Translations under genes and position numbers: made by a program
Shown: positions 24,974-32,972 of the stretch, piece by piece
Position numbering within the stretch: the stretch's first letter is position 1
Layout: each line of letters starts with the position of its first letter
Notes under the pieces: generated by a model
The model's input: only the letters and a program-made list of their open reading frames with translations
Databases searched by the model: none
Told to the model about the DNA's origin: nothing
Assembly (NCBI RefSeq): GCF_012027355.1
Contig: NZ_SNUH01000001.1
Location: forward strand, 124,001-188,000
Length of the DNA stretch: 64,000 nucleotides
Direction: 5' to 3'
From: Thermococcus sp. M36
Lineage (GTDB): Archaea; Methanobacteriota_B; Thermococci; Thermococcales; Thermococcaceae

Positions 24974-26083
24974 TCAAAGGAGCTCTTCAACGAGCTCCGC
25001 GGTGGCGCTCCTTGCCTTGCTCCTCAGCCTCTCGAGGTGCGAGCTCAGGGCTTCCCCTATGCCGTGGATGAAGAGGCTCATCGCCTCCTCCCTGCTCAGA
25101 CCGCGGGAGCGGAGGTAGAACAGGGCATCCTCGTCGAACTGCCGGACGATTGAGGAGTGGAAGGCTGACTCTATCTCCCCCGTGTCCACCTCGAGCATCG
25201 GCACGCTCACACCAAGCGAGCCCTCGTCCATTATGGTTACCTCCGAGACAACGCCGCTGGAGGAGTTTCTCGCGCTCTCAAAGACCTTCGCGACGCCCCT
25301 GTGGACAGTCCAACCGTTCCGGTATGAGAAGCCGTGAACCCTCGTCTCGCTTTTACTTTTCTCCCCGTACTGGAGGACATTCGTGAGGTAGTCAACTGCG
25401 GTTCCAATCGCTATCGGGATTCCCCTGAGGACGAGCTCGCTCTCCGCCCCCTCAAGGGAGTAGTCTTCGCGGTGGTGGCTCATCCTGCCCCCGTAAATCG
25501 CTGTGAAGGCGTTGACCCTGCTATTTCCGGCCAGGCTGGCCCTCAGGAGGTAGTGTGATAGGCTTTTGTGCTTTCCAACGGTGAGAAGTTCTATTTCCGC
25601 GTTCTTCACCTTCAGCTCCACCACGAGGGACTTTGCTCCCTCTTCGGCGATGTCGTAAATTATTATTGGCACCTTTGCGTTTTCGACCTCGATGCTTATG
25701 TGGTGGCTTACAAAGGCCTTCTCAGAGAGGTGCGAGGCTATCACGAGCGGCTTTGCAAGATCCTCGGTTATCCTCAGCCTGTAGGCCTTTTTCAGGGCGT
25801 AGAAGTGGAAGCCGAGAATCTTGGACTCTTCGGGCTGCGAGAGGCCGAGCGTCCCCCCGGTTAGCTCAATCCCAGCAGGAAGGTCAAATTGGGCCTCGCT
25901 TCCGGAAAGGACGACGTGTCCCTTAACCGCCACCTCCCCAGCCTTCGCCTCCGTCGGCAGTTTGAGCGGCGAGTTCTCCTCGAAGAGCTTCCAGTTCGTG
26001 TAGCTCTTTATCGTCGGGCTGTCGCCGTACTTTTGATAGGTGAGCTTTTCAAGGGTCTCGAGCGAGACTTTTGGCATGAACAT
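24974..26083 (-). CDS. sufD: SufD-like subunit of the Suf Fe-S cluster scaffold
   Basis: Protein of 369 residues of the SufB/SufD beta-helix family. Features are HREDYSLEGAESELVLRGI, SRNSSSGVVSEVTIMDEGSL, and FHSSIVRQFDEDALFYLRSRGLSREEAM. The B/D partner lies directly upstream, sharing TGATG. It lacks a conserved catalytic Cys in the DEARR region and so most likely serves as the D-type half of the SufBC2D scaffold. Start ATG 26083; Met3 at 26077 is also possible. Confidence 0.9.
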   Translation of the reverse strand: MFMPKVSLETLEKLTYQKYGDSPTIKSYTNWKLFEENSPLKLPTEAKAGEVAVKGHVVLSGSEAQFDLPAGIELTGGTLGLSQPEESKILGFHFYALKKAYRLRITEDLAKPLVIASHLSEKAFVSHHISIEVENAKVPIIIYDIAEEGAKSLVVELKVKNAEIELLTVGKHKSLSHYLLRASLAGNSRVNAFTAIYGGRMSHHREDYSLEGAESELVLRGIPIAIGTAVDYLTNVLQYGEKSKSETRVHGFSYRNGWTVHRGVAKVFESARNSSSGVVSEVTIMDEGSLGVSVPMLEVDTGEIESAFHSSIVRQFDEDALFYLRSRGLSREEAMSLFIHGIGEALSSHLERLRSKARSATAELVEELL

Positions 26084-27510
26084 CAGCCGACACCCCCGAC
26101 CTCGCTGAACTCAAGCTCTATGACCTTCTTGAGCACCTCCACGTACTCGAAGGGCAGTCCCTCCAGTATCTCGCTGATGAAACCGAGCACGATGAGGCTC
26201 TTGGCTTCATCCTCGCCGATACCGCGGGAGTTCATGTAGAAGAGCTTGTCTTCACCGAGCTTTCCGGTCGTTGCCTCATGGATTATGCTCGCTGTGGGCT
26301 CGTCGTTCTGGTTGTGTGGGTAGGTGTAGGCCCTGCTCTCCTCGTCGAGGATGAGCGAGTCGCACGAGACCGTCGCGGTGGAGTTCTTTGCCCCTTTGAT
26401 TATTCTCACCAGGCCGCGGTAGATGTTCGTCCCGCCGTTGGCGCTTATGCTCTTCGAGACTATCTTTGAGCTCGTGTTCGGTGCGAGGTGCCATGTTTTA
26501 GCGCCGGTGTCCTTGAGGTAGGGCCCGTTGCTGAGAGAGACGACGTACTGCGCCGTCCTTGCTCCCTCACCCTTAAGGACACTCGACGGGTAGGTGTAGG
26601 TTATGTGGCTTCCGATACTGCCCTCTATCCACTCGACGTAGGCGTTTTCCTCTATGATGGCCCTCTTGTTGTTGAAGTTGATGACGTTCCTGCTCCAGTT
26701 CTGTATCGTCGTGAACTTGACAGTGGCATTTCTGTGGGCGTAAATCTCAACCATACCGTCGTGGAATGAGAAGCCCTTGTACATCGGCGCGCTACAGCCT
26801 TCTATGAAGTGGACGTAGCTTCCCTCGTCCGCTATGAGGAGGGTGTGCTCGAACTGCCCCTCCAATGCAGAGCCTATGACGAAGAAGGCCTCTATCGGGA
26901 AGGGCACTCTAACTCCCTTCGGGATGTAAACGAACGCCCCACCGCTCCAGAGGGCGTGGTGTAAGGCCGAGAACTTATGCTCGCCCGGCGGGAAGACCTT
27001 CCCGAAGTACTTCTTGACTACCTCGGGATACTTCTGGACGGCCTCTTCCATGGGCATCATGATGATGCCCTTTTTCTCGAACTCCTCCTTAAGCTGGGAG
27101 TAGACGCTCTCGCTGTCGAAGACAGCGGTAAGGCCGGAGAGGAACCTCTTCTCTATCTCCGGGATATTGAGCCTTTCAAAGGTCTTCCTGATGTTCTCGG
27201 GCAGGTCGTCCCAGTCCTTAACTTCGTTGCCCACCTCGGGCTTCGAGTAGAGGGAGAAGCTCTCGAGGTCGAGCTCCTCTATTCCAACCACCCATTTGGG
27301 CATCGGGAGCTTCTTGAAGAACTCAAGTGCTTTAAGCCTGTGCCTGAGCATCCACTCGGGCTCGTTCTTTATGCGGGATATCTCCCTGATGACGTCCTCG
27401 GTGATTTCACCGCGCAACTCGATCTCCTTGGGGTAGGGGACGGCGGTACCCAGTATCTCCTCAAGTGAGCCTGCCTTGAGTATTTCCTCAAGCCTTGACT
27501 GCTGTCCCAT
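26083..27510 (-). CDS. sufB: SufB, Fe-S cluster scaffold subunit
   Basis: Protein of 475 residues. SufB features are MLRHRLKALEFFKKLPMPKW near residue 50, HALWSGGAFVYIPKGVRVPFP, HFIEGCSAP, and the C-terminal SRGIGEDEAKSLIVLGFI. It assembles Fe-S clusters with SufC and SufD. Met at 27510 is chosen because MGQQSRLEEIL begins the homologous region; this start overlaps the end of sufC by 23 bases. Fe-S enzymes such as ferredoxin and the oxidoreductases in this window depend on this assembly line. Confidence 0.93.
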   Translation of the reverse strand: MGQQSRLEEILKAGSLEEILGTAVPYPKEIELRGEITEDVIREISRIKNEPEWMLRHRLKALEFFKKLPMPKWVVGIEELDLESFSLYSKPEVGNEVKDWDDLPENIRKTFERLNIPEIEKRFLSGLTAVFDSESVYSQLKEEFEKKGIIMMPMEEAVQKYPEVVKKYFGKVFPPGEHKFSALHHALWSGGAFVYIPKGVRVPFPIEAFFVIGSALEGQFEHTLLIADEGSYVHFIEGCSAPMYKGFSFHDGMVEIYAHRNATVKFTTIQNWSRNVINFNNKRAIIEENAYVEWIEGSIGSHITYTYPSSVLKGEGARTAQYVVSLSNGPYLKDTGAKTWHLAPNTSSKIVSKSISANGGTNIYRGLVRIIKGAKNSTATVSCDSLILDEESRAYTYPHNQNDEPTASIIHEATTGKLGEDKLFYMNSRGIGEDEAKSLIVLGFISEILEGLPFEYVEVLKKVIELEFSEVGGVG

Positions 27511-28231
27511 TTTCCTCCACCGCCGCGAAGCCCTTCTCCTCAATCAGCCTCACGAGCTCCATTCCACCGGAGACGACGAGCCTGCCCTCCTTGAGCACGT
27601 GAACCCTCTGGGGGTTGAGGTATTCCAGTATTCTGCCGTAGTGCGTGATGAGGAGTATCCCGGTGCCCTCTTTGTGGAGCCTCGCTATTATCCCGGCTAT
27701 GACCTTGAGCGAATCCACGTCAACTCCGCTGTCGGGTTCGTCGAGGATCAGGAGCTTTGGCCTCACGAGGTAGGCCTGGAGCATCTCAAGCTTCTTCCTC
27801 TCGCCGCCGGAGAAGCCGACGTTGAGTTCTCTGGAGAGGATTGAACTGTCAAAGCCGAGATCCTCAACGGCCTTGAATATCATGTCGTAGGCTTCAACCT
27901 CCTCTATGCCCCGGAGGTTCTTCAGGGCCCTCTGGAGGAAGTTTATGACCTTGACTCCCTCGACCTCCACCGGATGCTGGAAGCTGAGAAAGATACCCTT
28001 TCTGGCCCTTTCCTCCGGCTTTACCCCCGTTATGTCTTCCCCGTCGAAGATTATCCTGCCCCGGGCGACAGTGTATCTGGGGTGGCCTGCTATGGTCAGG
28101 GCAAGCGTCGACTTTCCTGAACCGTTCGGTCCCATGACAACGTGGAGCTCGCCCGATGCGAGTTCAAAGTTCACTCCCCTGAGGATTTCCTTTTCGGCAA
28201 CCTTAACATGGAGATCTTCCACTTTCAGCAT
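27488..28231 (-). CDS. sufC: SufC, ABC-type ATPase of the Suf system
   Basis: ATPase of 247 residues. GPNGSGKST is Walker A, NVGFSGGERKKLE the signature, LLILDEPDSGVD Walker B with the SufC-specific DSGVD, and LLITHYGRIL the H-loop. It is not an exporter: it drives shape changes in SufB/SufD. ATG 28231 follows GGTGAT. Confidence 0.94.
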   Translation of the reverse strand: MLKVEDLHVKVAEKEILRGVNFELASGELHVVMGPNGSGKSTLALTIAGHPRYTVARGRIIFDGEDITGVKPEERARKGIFLSFQHPVEVEGVKVINFLQRALKNLRGIEEVEAYDMIFKAVEDLGFDSSILSRELNVGFSGGERKKLEMLQAYLVRPKLLILDEPDSGVDVDSLKVIAGIIARLHKEGTGILLITHYGRILEYLNPQRVHVLKEGRLVVSGGMELVRLIEEKGFAAVEENGTAVKA

Positions 28232-28251
28232 GAGCATCACCGTTTTTTCTT

Positions 28252-28286
28252 TACCCGCGTTTGGGTAGAAAAGTACACTTTTAAAA
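28252..28286 (-). promoter_or_regulatory. suf promoter: TATA box and inverted repeat
   Basis: TTTTAAAA (28279-28286) is a TATA box for sufC. Downstream, TACCC and GGGTA flank six bases (28252-28267) around the expected transcription start. A repressor bound there would block transcription, suggesting control by iron or Fe-S status. The regulator is not known. Confidence 0.5.
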
Positions 28287-28348
28287 CCTTTCTTCGCAAA
28301 ACTGTGTATTTGCCGAGAGCCAGAAAGGGTTTGGAGAAGAGGGAAACC

Positions 28349-28873
28349 TCAGCCCCCAGCCTGCAGAAGGAGTCCGGGGAGCTGGGGCTGCCTCTGACCG
28401 AGCTCCTGATCGAGCATGAATATGACCTGCGGGCTGTCCTTGGCGAACTTGAGTTTATCGACGATCTTCTTGACGTTTGCCTCCTCCTCGACCTGCTCGT
28501 TGATGAACCACTCGAGGAAGGCCCTCGTTGAATAATCCTTCTCCTCCTCAGCAAGGGCAGCGAGCTCGTGTATGTGTCTGGTTATGAACTGCTCGTGCTC
28601 GTAGGCAGCCTCAAACGCCGCCAGCGGGGAGTCCCACTCCTTGGGCGGCTCCTGGACGGCCTTGAGCTCGACCCTGCCGTTGCGGTCGTATATGTAGTTG
28701 TAGAACCTGAGTGCGTGTCCGAGCTCCTCCTCGGCCTGGGCCTTCATCCAGTTCGCAAATCCCTCCAGGTTCATGTCCTCAAAATAGGCCGCCATCGAGA
28801 AGTACAGGTACGCCGAATACAGCTCCCTGTTCAGCTGCTCGTTGAGGGCCTTCAGCATCCTCTCGCTCAGCAT
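28349..28873 (-). CDS. ftn: Ferritin
   Basis: Non-haem ferritin of 174 residues. Ferroxidase-centre residues appear in [35 protein letters not shown] and [14 protein letters not shown]. It stores iron in 24-subunit cages. ATG 28873 follows GGTGGCGGAG. The C-terminus is hydrophobic and Gln/Gly-rich, unlike most ferritins of about 165 residues. Transcribed alone from a TATA-like TTTTTAAAG. Confidence 0.95.
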   Translation of the reverse strand: MLSERMLKALNEQLNRELYSAYLYFSMAAYFEDMNLEGFANWMKAQAEEELGHALRFYNYIYDRNGRVELKAVQEPPKEWDSPLAAFEAAYEHEQFITRHIHELAALAEEEKDYSTRAFLEWFINEQVEEEANVKKIVDKLKFAKDSPQVIFMLDQELGQRQPQLPGLLLQAGG

Positions 28874-28921
28874 CTCCGCCACCTCCAGGTATATTTACCC
28901 CCGGTTACTTTAAAAATTTTC

Positions 28922-30022
28922 TCATACCACACCCTCCCTATCAAGGGCCTCCAGAACCCGCTGGAACTGCTCAAGTTTTCCGCTGGTCACAACCCTCTCA
29001 GGCCGGAACGGGCAGTCGCAGTAGGGGTACTCCAAGAAAGCCTCGTAGGTTCCTATCCTCCTGGCTATCGCCACTATCTCTTCCTTGTCCATGCCGAGGA
29101 GCGGCCGGTGAACCGGGAAGCGGACGCTCATGGTCTCGAAGTAGAGATTGGCAAGGGTCTGGCTGGCGACCTGACCGAGGCTGTCTCCGGTCACTATGCC
29201 GAGGGCGCCTTTTTCCCTCGCTATCTCTGCCGCCCTCCTGAGCATGGCCACCTTGCAGACGACGCACGTCCACTCGCGGAGCTTCGCCCTGGCCAGTGCC
29301 GAGACGTAGGGCTTGAGCACCTCGAAGTGGTTCTCTACTATAAGTTCTATCGGCTCCGGCGAGTAGTCCTCCAGTATGTCAACGACCCTCTCCACCACGT
29401 TCCTAGCGTTGAGCCCCTGGTCGAAGTGGAGGGCTATTACCTCCGCCCCGCGCTTGAGCATGAGGAAGGCCGCGACCGGTGAGTCTATGCCCCCGCTTAG
29501 CAGGACGACGACTTTGCCCTGCGTCCCAACCGGCAGGCCGCCCACTCCGGGTATCTTCTCAAAGAAGACGTAGGCCTTTCCGCCGATGATCTCAATGCCT
29601 ATCGTAAGCTCAGGATTCTCCAGATCGACCTTCCAGCCAAAGTTCTCGACGACAAAGGCCCCAATCTCGCGGTTTACCTCCATGGAGGTCTTGAGGAAGG
29701 TCTTGTCGAGCCTCCGGGTGTCCACCCTGAAGCTTCTTGGGTTGTAGTCCTTGAGGGCCTCCTTCAGGTAGGCGGGAATCTCCTCGTACTCCATCACCCT
29801 CGCGGGGGAGACGGAAACCACACCGGGCACTTTGGCGATTATTTCAGCCGCCTCGTCTGGGACATCGACGAGGATCCTGCCCCGGATTATTTTTGTCTTC
29901 CCCTCAATCCCCTTTCTCCTCAGCGCCTTCCCGATGTTCTCCGCTAACTTCCTCTCGAACTCCCTTCTCTTTCCGCCCTTGATGCCTATCTCGCCGTAGC
30001 GGACTATTATCACTTCAACCAC
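28922..30022 (-). CDS. thiI: ThiI-like tRNA 4-thiouridine synthase (THUMP and PP-loop)
   Basis: Protein of 366 residues. The N-terminus VRYGEIGIKGGKRREFE starts the ferredoxin-like and THUMP domains, and VVLLSGGIDSPVAAF is the PP-loop that adenylates tRNA U8. Two C-terminal Cys-containing stretches, CVVCKVAMLRRA and YPYCDCPF, supply CxxC pairs. It lacks the C-terminal rhodanese domain of the bacterial enzyme, as in archaea. It overlaps the end of the E1-like gene by eight bases. Confidence 0.93.
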   Translation of the reverse strand: MVEVIIVRYGEIGIKGGKRREFERKLAENIGKALRRKGIEGKTKIIRGRILVDVPDEAAEIIAKVPGVVSVSPARVMEYEEIPAYLKEALKDYNPRSFRVDTRRLDKTFLKTSMEVNREIGAFVVENFGWKVDLENPELTIGIEIIGGKAYVFFEKIPGVGGLPVGTQGKVVVLLSGGIDSPVAAFLMLKRGAEVIALHFDQGLNARNVVERVVDILEDYSPEPIELIVENHFEVLKPYVSALARAKLREWTCVVCKVAMLRRAAEIAREKGALGIVTGDSLGQVASQTLANLYFETMSVRFPVHRPLLGMDKEEIVAIARRIGTYEAFLEYPYCDCPFRPERVVTSGKLEQFQRVLEALDREGVV

Positions 30023-30971
30023 CCAGGTAGCGGGCGAAGATGTTCTTGGCCTCGTTCTCGTCCTCGACGCCCCGTATCACCATCCTGCCGCCCTGGAAAA
30101 TGAGGATCTCAAGGTAGTCGTCCTCGAACTGGATGAACTGGCTCGTCTTGAGTACCTCGATTCCGAGCTTTTCGAGGCGCTTTTCAAGCTCATCGAAGTC
30201 TACGCTCATTCTGACCGGCGGCGTGACCTGTATCGAACCGTCGCAGAGGCGCTCTATCTTGATTTTCTTCTCTAAGAACTCGAACTTTCTGAGGGAGCAT
30301 GCCGGACAGTCGTCCCTCCTCGGTATCTCGACCCTCTCGAAGTCCATGCTCCGGAGGTCAAAGAATATCAGCTCGCTCTTCACTTCCTCACCGAGGAGTA
30401 TCTTTGCCGCCAGTGCAACGGCTAGAGATGCCGCAAAGGTGGGGACGTAGCTCATTATCCCCGCCACCGCGCAGGTGGGCATCGGCCTCTCGGGGAGTTT
30501 GGGCATCAGACACCGGAAGCACGCTGTTTTTCCAGGGATTATCGGCATCACATTGCCGTAAGTGGAGAGAACGCCCACGTATATCCACGGCTTGTTGTTT
30601 TTGACTGCGTAGTCGTTTATCACCTGTCTCGTGTATATGTTGTCCGTCCCGTCGATTATGAGGTCAGCCTCATCAAGAAGGTTAACCGTTCCGGGGTTTA
30701 AATCCTCGAAGTGGCCGATTACTCCAAAGCGCTCCTTGAGGACTTCCACCTTCGGCTTTCCGACGTCCTCCTTGGTGTACATGGTTCTCGGGAGGTCGCT
30801 CTCGTCAACGAAATCCCTGTCTATGACGATTATCTTTCCCACGCCGAGCTTGTGGAGGAAGTAGACCTCCCAGCTGCCCAGGGCTCCAGCCCCAACCACC
30901 GCTACCGTGCTCTCGCCCAGCCTCCTTTGTCCCTCGATGCCTATGATCGGGAAGTGCCTCGAAAAGTCCAT
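30015..30971 (-). CDS. moeB: E1-like sulfur-carrier/ubiquitin-like activating enzyme (ThiF/MoeB family)
   Basis: Protein of 318 residues. VAVVGAGALGSWEVYFLHKLGVG is the ATP-binding GxGxxG and IDRDFVDESDLPR the metal loop. The zinc-binding Cys pairs are CFRC and CPAC, and the catalytic Cys is likely in PTCAVAGIMS. It adenylates the C-terminus of a ubiquitin-like or sulfur-carrier protein (SAMP/MoaD). ATG 30971 begins MDFSRHFPIIG. The overlap with thiI supports a role in tRNA thiolation or cofactor sulfur transfer. Confidence 0.9.
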   Translation of the reverse strand: MDFSRHFPIIGIEGQRRLGESTVAVVGAGALGSWEVYFLHKLGVGKIIVIDRDFVDESDLPRTMYTKEDVGKPKVEVLKERFGVIGHFEDLNPGTVNLLDEADLIIDGTDNIYTRQVINDYAVKNNKPWIYVGVLSTYGNVMPIIPGKTACFRCLMPKLPERPMPTCAVAGIMSYVPTFAASLAVALAAKILLGEEVKSELIFFDLRSMDFERVEIPRRDDCPACSLRKFEFLEKKIKIERLCDGSIQVTPPVRMSVDFDELEKRLEKLGIEVLKTSQFIQFEDDYLEILIFQGGRMVIRGVEDENEAKNIFARYLGG

Positions 30972-31021
30972 TCCCACCTGCATGCTCTCACCACATCTGG
31001 CTTGGGCGAGGGGATAAAAAG

Positions 31022-31034
31022 GGTTTTGGAAACC
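31022..31034. other. Palindrome GGTTTTGGAAACC between E1-like and methyltransferase genes
   Basis: A near-perfect 13-base palindrome in the gap between divergent genes. It resembles GGTTTTGAAAACC at 36107 before the arsenite pump. AAAGGTTTATC beside it might be a TATA box, but it lies about 80 bases from the methyltransferase start. Meaning unknown. Confidence 0.35.
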
Positions 31035-31123
31035 AAAGGTTTATCTTGTAGGGGCTCACGGGAAATTCTGACCCACCAAAAGGGATTTGTACCTTTGGGG
31101 ATCAGTGGTTCAGGGGGGTTGTG

Positions 31124-31663
31124 ATGCATCGGTTCAATCCCGGGCACGCTCATGTACTGGACTCGGAGTGGAGACGGAGGGTTTTTCCACCGGAGGATGT
31201 CGTCGGGTTCGCCCTAAGTGCCGGAGTCCGAAGGAGGACGGCTGTGGACGTCGGGGCCGGCACAGGGTACCTAACCGTGCCCCTGGCGAGGGCGTTCCAA
31301 CGGGTTTATGCCATCGAAGCAAGTCCAAAAATGGCGGAGATTCTGAAAAGAAGAATCGAAGACGAAAAGCTGGATAACGTCGAGGTGGTGATCACAGAGA
31401 GGCCGCCGGATATAGGCGACTTCGACCTTGTGGTCTTCTCAAGTGTCCTGCATGAGATGGAGAACCCGCGGGAGTACCTCCGCTGGGCGGGGAAGGCGTT
31501 TGTCCTCGTTGCGGAGTGGAAGAAAGAACCTATGCCCTTCGGGCCGCCTATCCACGAGAGGCTCTCACCTGAGGACGTGATCAGACTTGCCGGGAGTTTG
31601 GAGGTTGTCAGATACCGGGAACTCCCCTACCACTACCTGATGCTCCTGAAGCCGAAAACGTGA
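31124..31663 (+). CDS. Class I SAM-dependent methyltransferase
   Basis: Protein of 179 residues. TAVDVGAGTGYLTVPLA is motif I, IEASPKMAEILK the post-I acidic region, and VFSSVLHEMENP the catalytic loop region. MHRFNPGHAHVLDSEWRR opens it. The substrate is unknown. Stop and start spacing (nine bases) indicates an operon with the nitroreductase gene. Confidence 0.87.
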   Translation: MHRFNPGHAHVLDSEWRRRVFPPEDVVGFALSAGVRRRTAVDVGAGTGYLTVPLARAFQRVYAIEASPKMAEILKRRIEDEKLDNVEVVITERPPDIGDFDLVVFSSVLHEMENPREYLRWAGKAFVLVAEWKKEPMPFGPPIHERLSPEDVIRLAGSLEVVRYRELPYHYLMLLKPKT

Positions 31664-31672
31664 GGTGATCGC

Positions 31673-32209
31673 ATGGAGTTCTTTGAAGTCCTTCGAAAGA
31701 GGAGGAGTGTTAGGCGGTTCCAGGACAGGCCCGTGCCACGGGAGCTTGTGGAGAAGCTCCTTGAGGCAGCTTTCCTCTCGCCCAGCTCGTTCAACAGGAG
31801 GCCCTGGCACTTCATAGTGGTGGACGAGGAGGAAAAGCTGAAGGCCCTCTCGAAGGCGAAGCTTGGCGCTTCCGGCCTCGCAACGGCACCGCTGGCGATA
31901 GTTATTACGGCGGACGAGAGCAGAAGCGACGTCTGGATAGAGGACGCGAGTATAGCGGCGGAGCACATCCAGCTCACTTCGTTTGCCCTCGGGCTGAGCT
32001 CCTTCTGGGTGCAGATAAGGAACAGGATGCACGGTGAAGGCAAAACGGCCGAGGAGTACGTTAGGGAGCTTTTGGGGATTCCGGAAAACTACCGGGTGCT
32101 CTGCATAATCGGGATCGGCTATCCAGCTGAGAACAAGCCTCCGCACGGCGATGAGGTCTTTGAGTGGGAAAAAGTGAGCCGCAACAGGTTCGGGAAGCCC
32201 TGGAGGTAG
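31673..32209 (+). CDS. Nitroreductase-family FMN oxidoreductase
   Basis: Protein of 178 residues. EVLRKRRSVRRFQDRPVP is the family N-terminus with FMN phosphate-binding arginines; FNRRPWHFIVV and LGLSSFWVQI follow. It acts as a homodimer with NAD(P)H as donor. Substrate unknown. A short T-rich tract follows the stop (32211-32220). Confidence 0.9.
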   Translation: MEFFEVLRKRRSVRRFQDRPVPRELVEKLLEAAFLSPSSFNRRPWHFIVVDEEEKLKALSKAKLGASGLATAPLAIVITADESRSDVWIEDASIAAEHIQLTSFALGLSSFWVQIRNRMHGEGKTAEEYVRELLGIPENYRVLCIIGIGYPAENKPPHGDEVFEWEKVSRNRFGKPWR

Positions 32210-32210
32210 C

Positions 32211-32220
32211 TTTTTATTTA
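32211..32220 (+). terminator. T-rich terminator after nitroreductase
   Basis: TTTTTATTTA directly follows the stop codon, ahead of the promoter of the next pair of genes. Confidence 0.45.
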
Positions 32221-32293
32221 TCCATGCCACTCTTCTGCTACCTGGTAAGGACGAATATAAACTGTAAAATTTCCTGGCACTGACTTTTCTATA

Positions 32294-32590
32294 ATGGCAA
32301 AGATAAACCCAATAAGCAGTCCAGAGTATAAAATACCGGTGGTACTCATGGGTGAAAATGGATGCAACGTCTTTCCAACCGCAAAGGTGTGCAAGTTCTG
32401 CGCCGGGGAGCGCCTTGACGACGTCGTCGCCCTGCTGAAAAGGAAGGGGTACGAGGTGAGCGTTGAAGGCTGCCTTGGCCTGTGCGCCAAGTACGACTGC
32501 GGTAACATAAACGTCATCGCAGGGAATGCCGAGATCTCCGTGAGGGACATAGAGGAACTGGAAACTGCAGTGGTAGGGGGTGTGGTGTAG
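32294..32590 (+). CDS. Small Cys-rich protein, possibly a thioredoxin-fold [2Fe-2S] protein
   Basis: Protein of 98 residues with six cysteines: C23, C32 and C35 (CNVFPTAKVCKFC) and GCLGLCAKYDC. The CLGxC stretch and fold order recall thioredoxin-like [2Fe-2S] proteins (NuoE type). ATG 32294 follows a possible TATA box near 32250. A second option is ATG 32348, which has its own TATAAAATA and GGTGGT directly upstream. It touches the DsrE-like gene, so both are expected to act in sulfur or redox transfer. Confidence 0.65.
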   Translation: MAKINPISSPEYKIPVVLMGENGCNVFPTAKVCKFCAGERLDDVVALLKRKGYEVSVEGCLGLCAKYDCGNINVIAGNAEISVRDIEELETAVVGGVV

Positions 32591-32920
32591 ATGGTGAAGG
32601 TTCTCGTGATAATCACCAGCCCCGACGAAAGGGCCCTTCCAGGGTTCATGTGGGCCGCCAACGCCCTGCAGAACGGCTGGGCTGAAGATGTTGAGGTCAT
32701 ACTCTTCGGGCCGGCAGAGAGGGCGGTGGCAGAGGGGGACGAGCTCTTCATACCATGGGTAAAGAAGCTGGCAGAAATGGGCAGGATCCCGATAGCGTGC
32801 AGGAGAATAGCCGAGGTCGAGGGCTTTGTGGGGCCTCTGGAGAAGTACACGAAGGTTGAGTACGTCGGGAGGATAATAGCGGAAAAGCTTGAGGAGGGCT
32901 ACGTCCCGATGACGTTTTGA
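32591..32920 (+). CDS. DsrE/DsrF-like family protein
   Basis: Protein of 109 residues with the alternating alpha/beta layout of the DsrE fold: KVLVIITSPDERALPGFMWAANAL, EDVEVILFGPAERAV, and IPIACRRIAEVEG with one Cys where family members relay sulfur. Co-transcribed with the Cys-rich gene, which ends one base before its ATG. A role in sulfur relay is suggested by family and context. Confidence 0.8.
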   Translation: MVKVLVIITSPDERALPGFMWAANALQNGWAEDVEVILFGPAERAVAEGDELFIPWVKKLAEMGRIPIACRRIAEVEGFVGPLEKYTKVEYVGRIIAEKLEEGYVPMTF

Positions 32921-32972
32921 TGAAAAAAGCTTCAAAAAAAGGCTTTTTAACCACTGTCTAAATCTTTTTTAG

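Noticed and set aside
31565-32935. 456-codon minus-strand frame across three genes
   Set aside because: It is antisense to methyltransferase, nitroreductase and DsrE-like genes, each supported by motifs.
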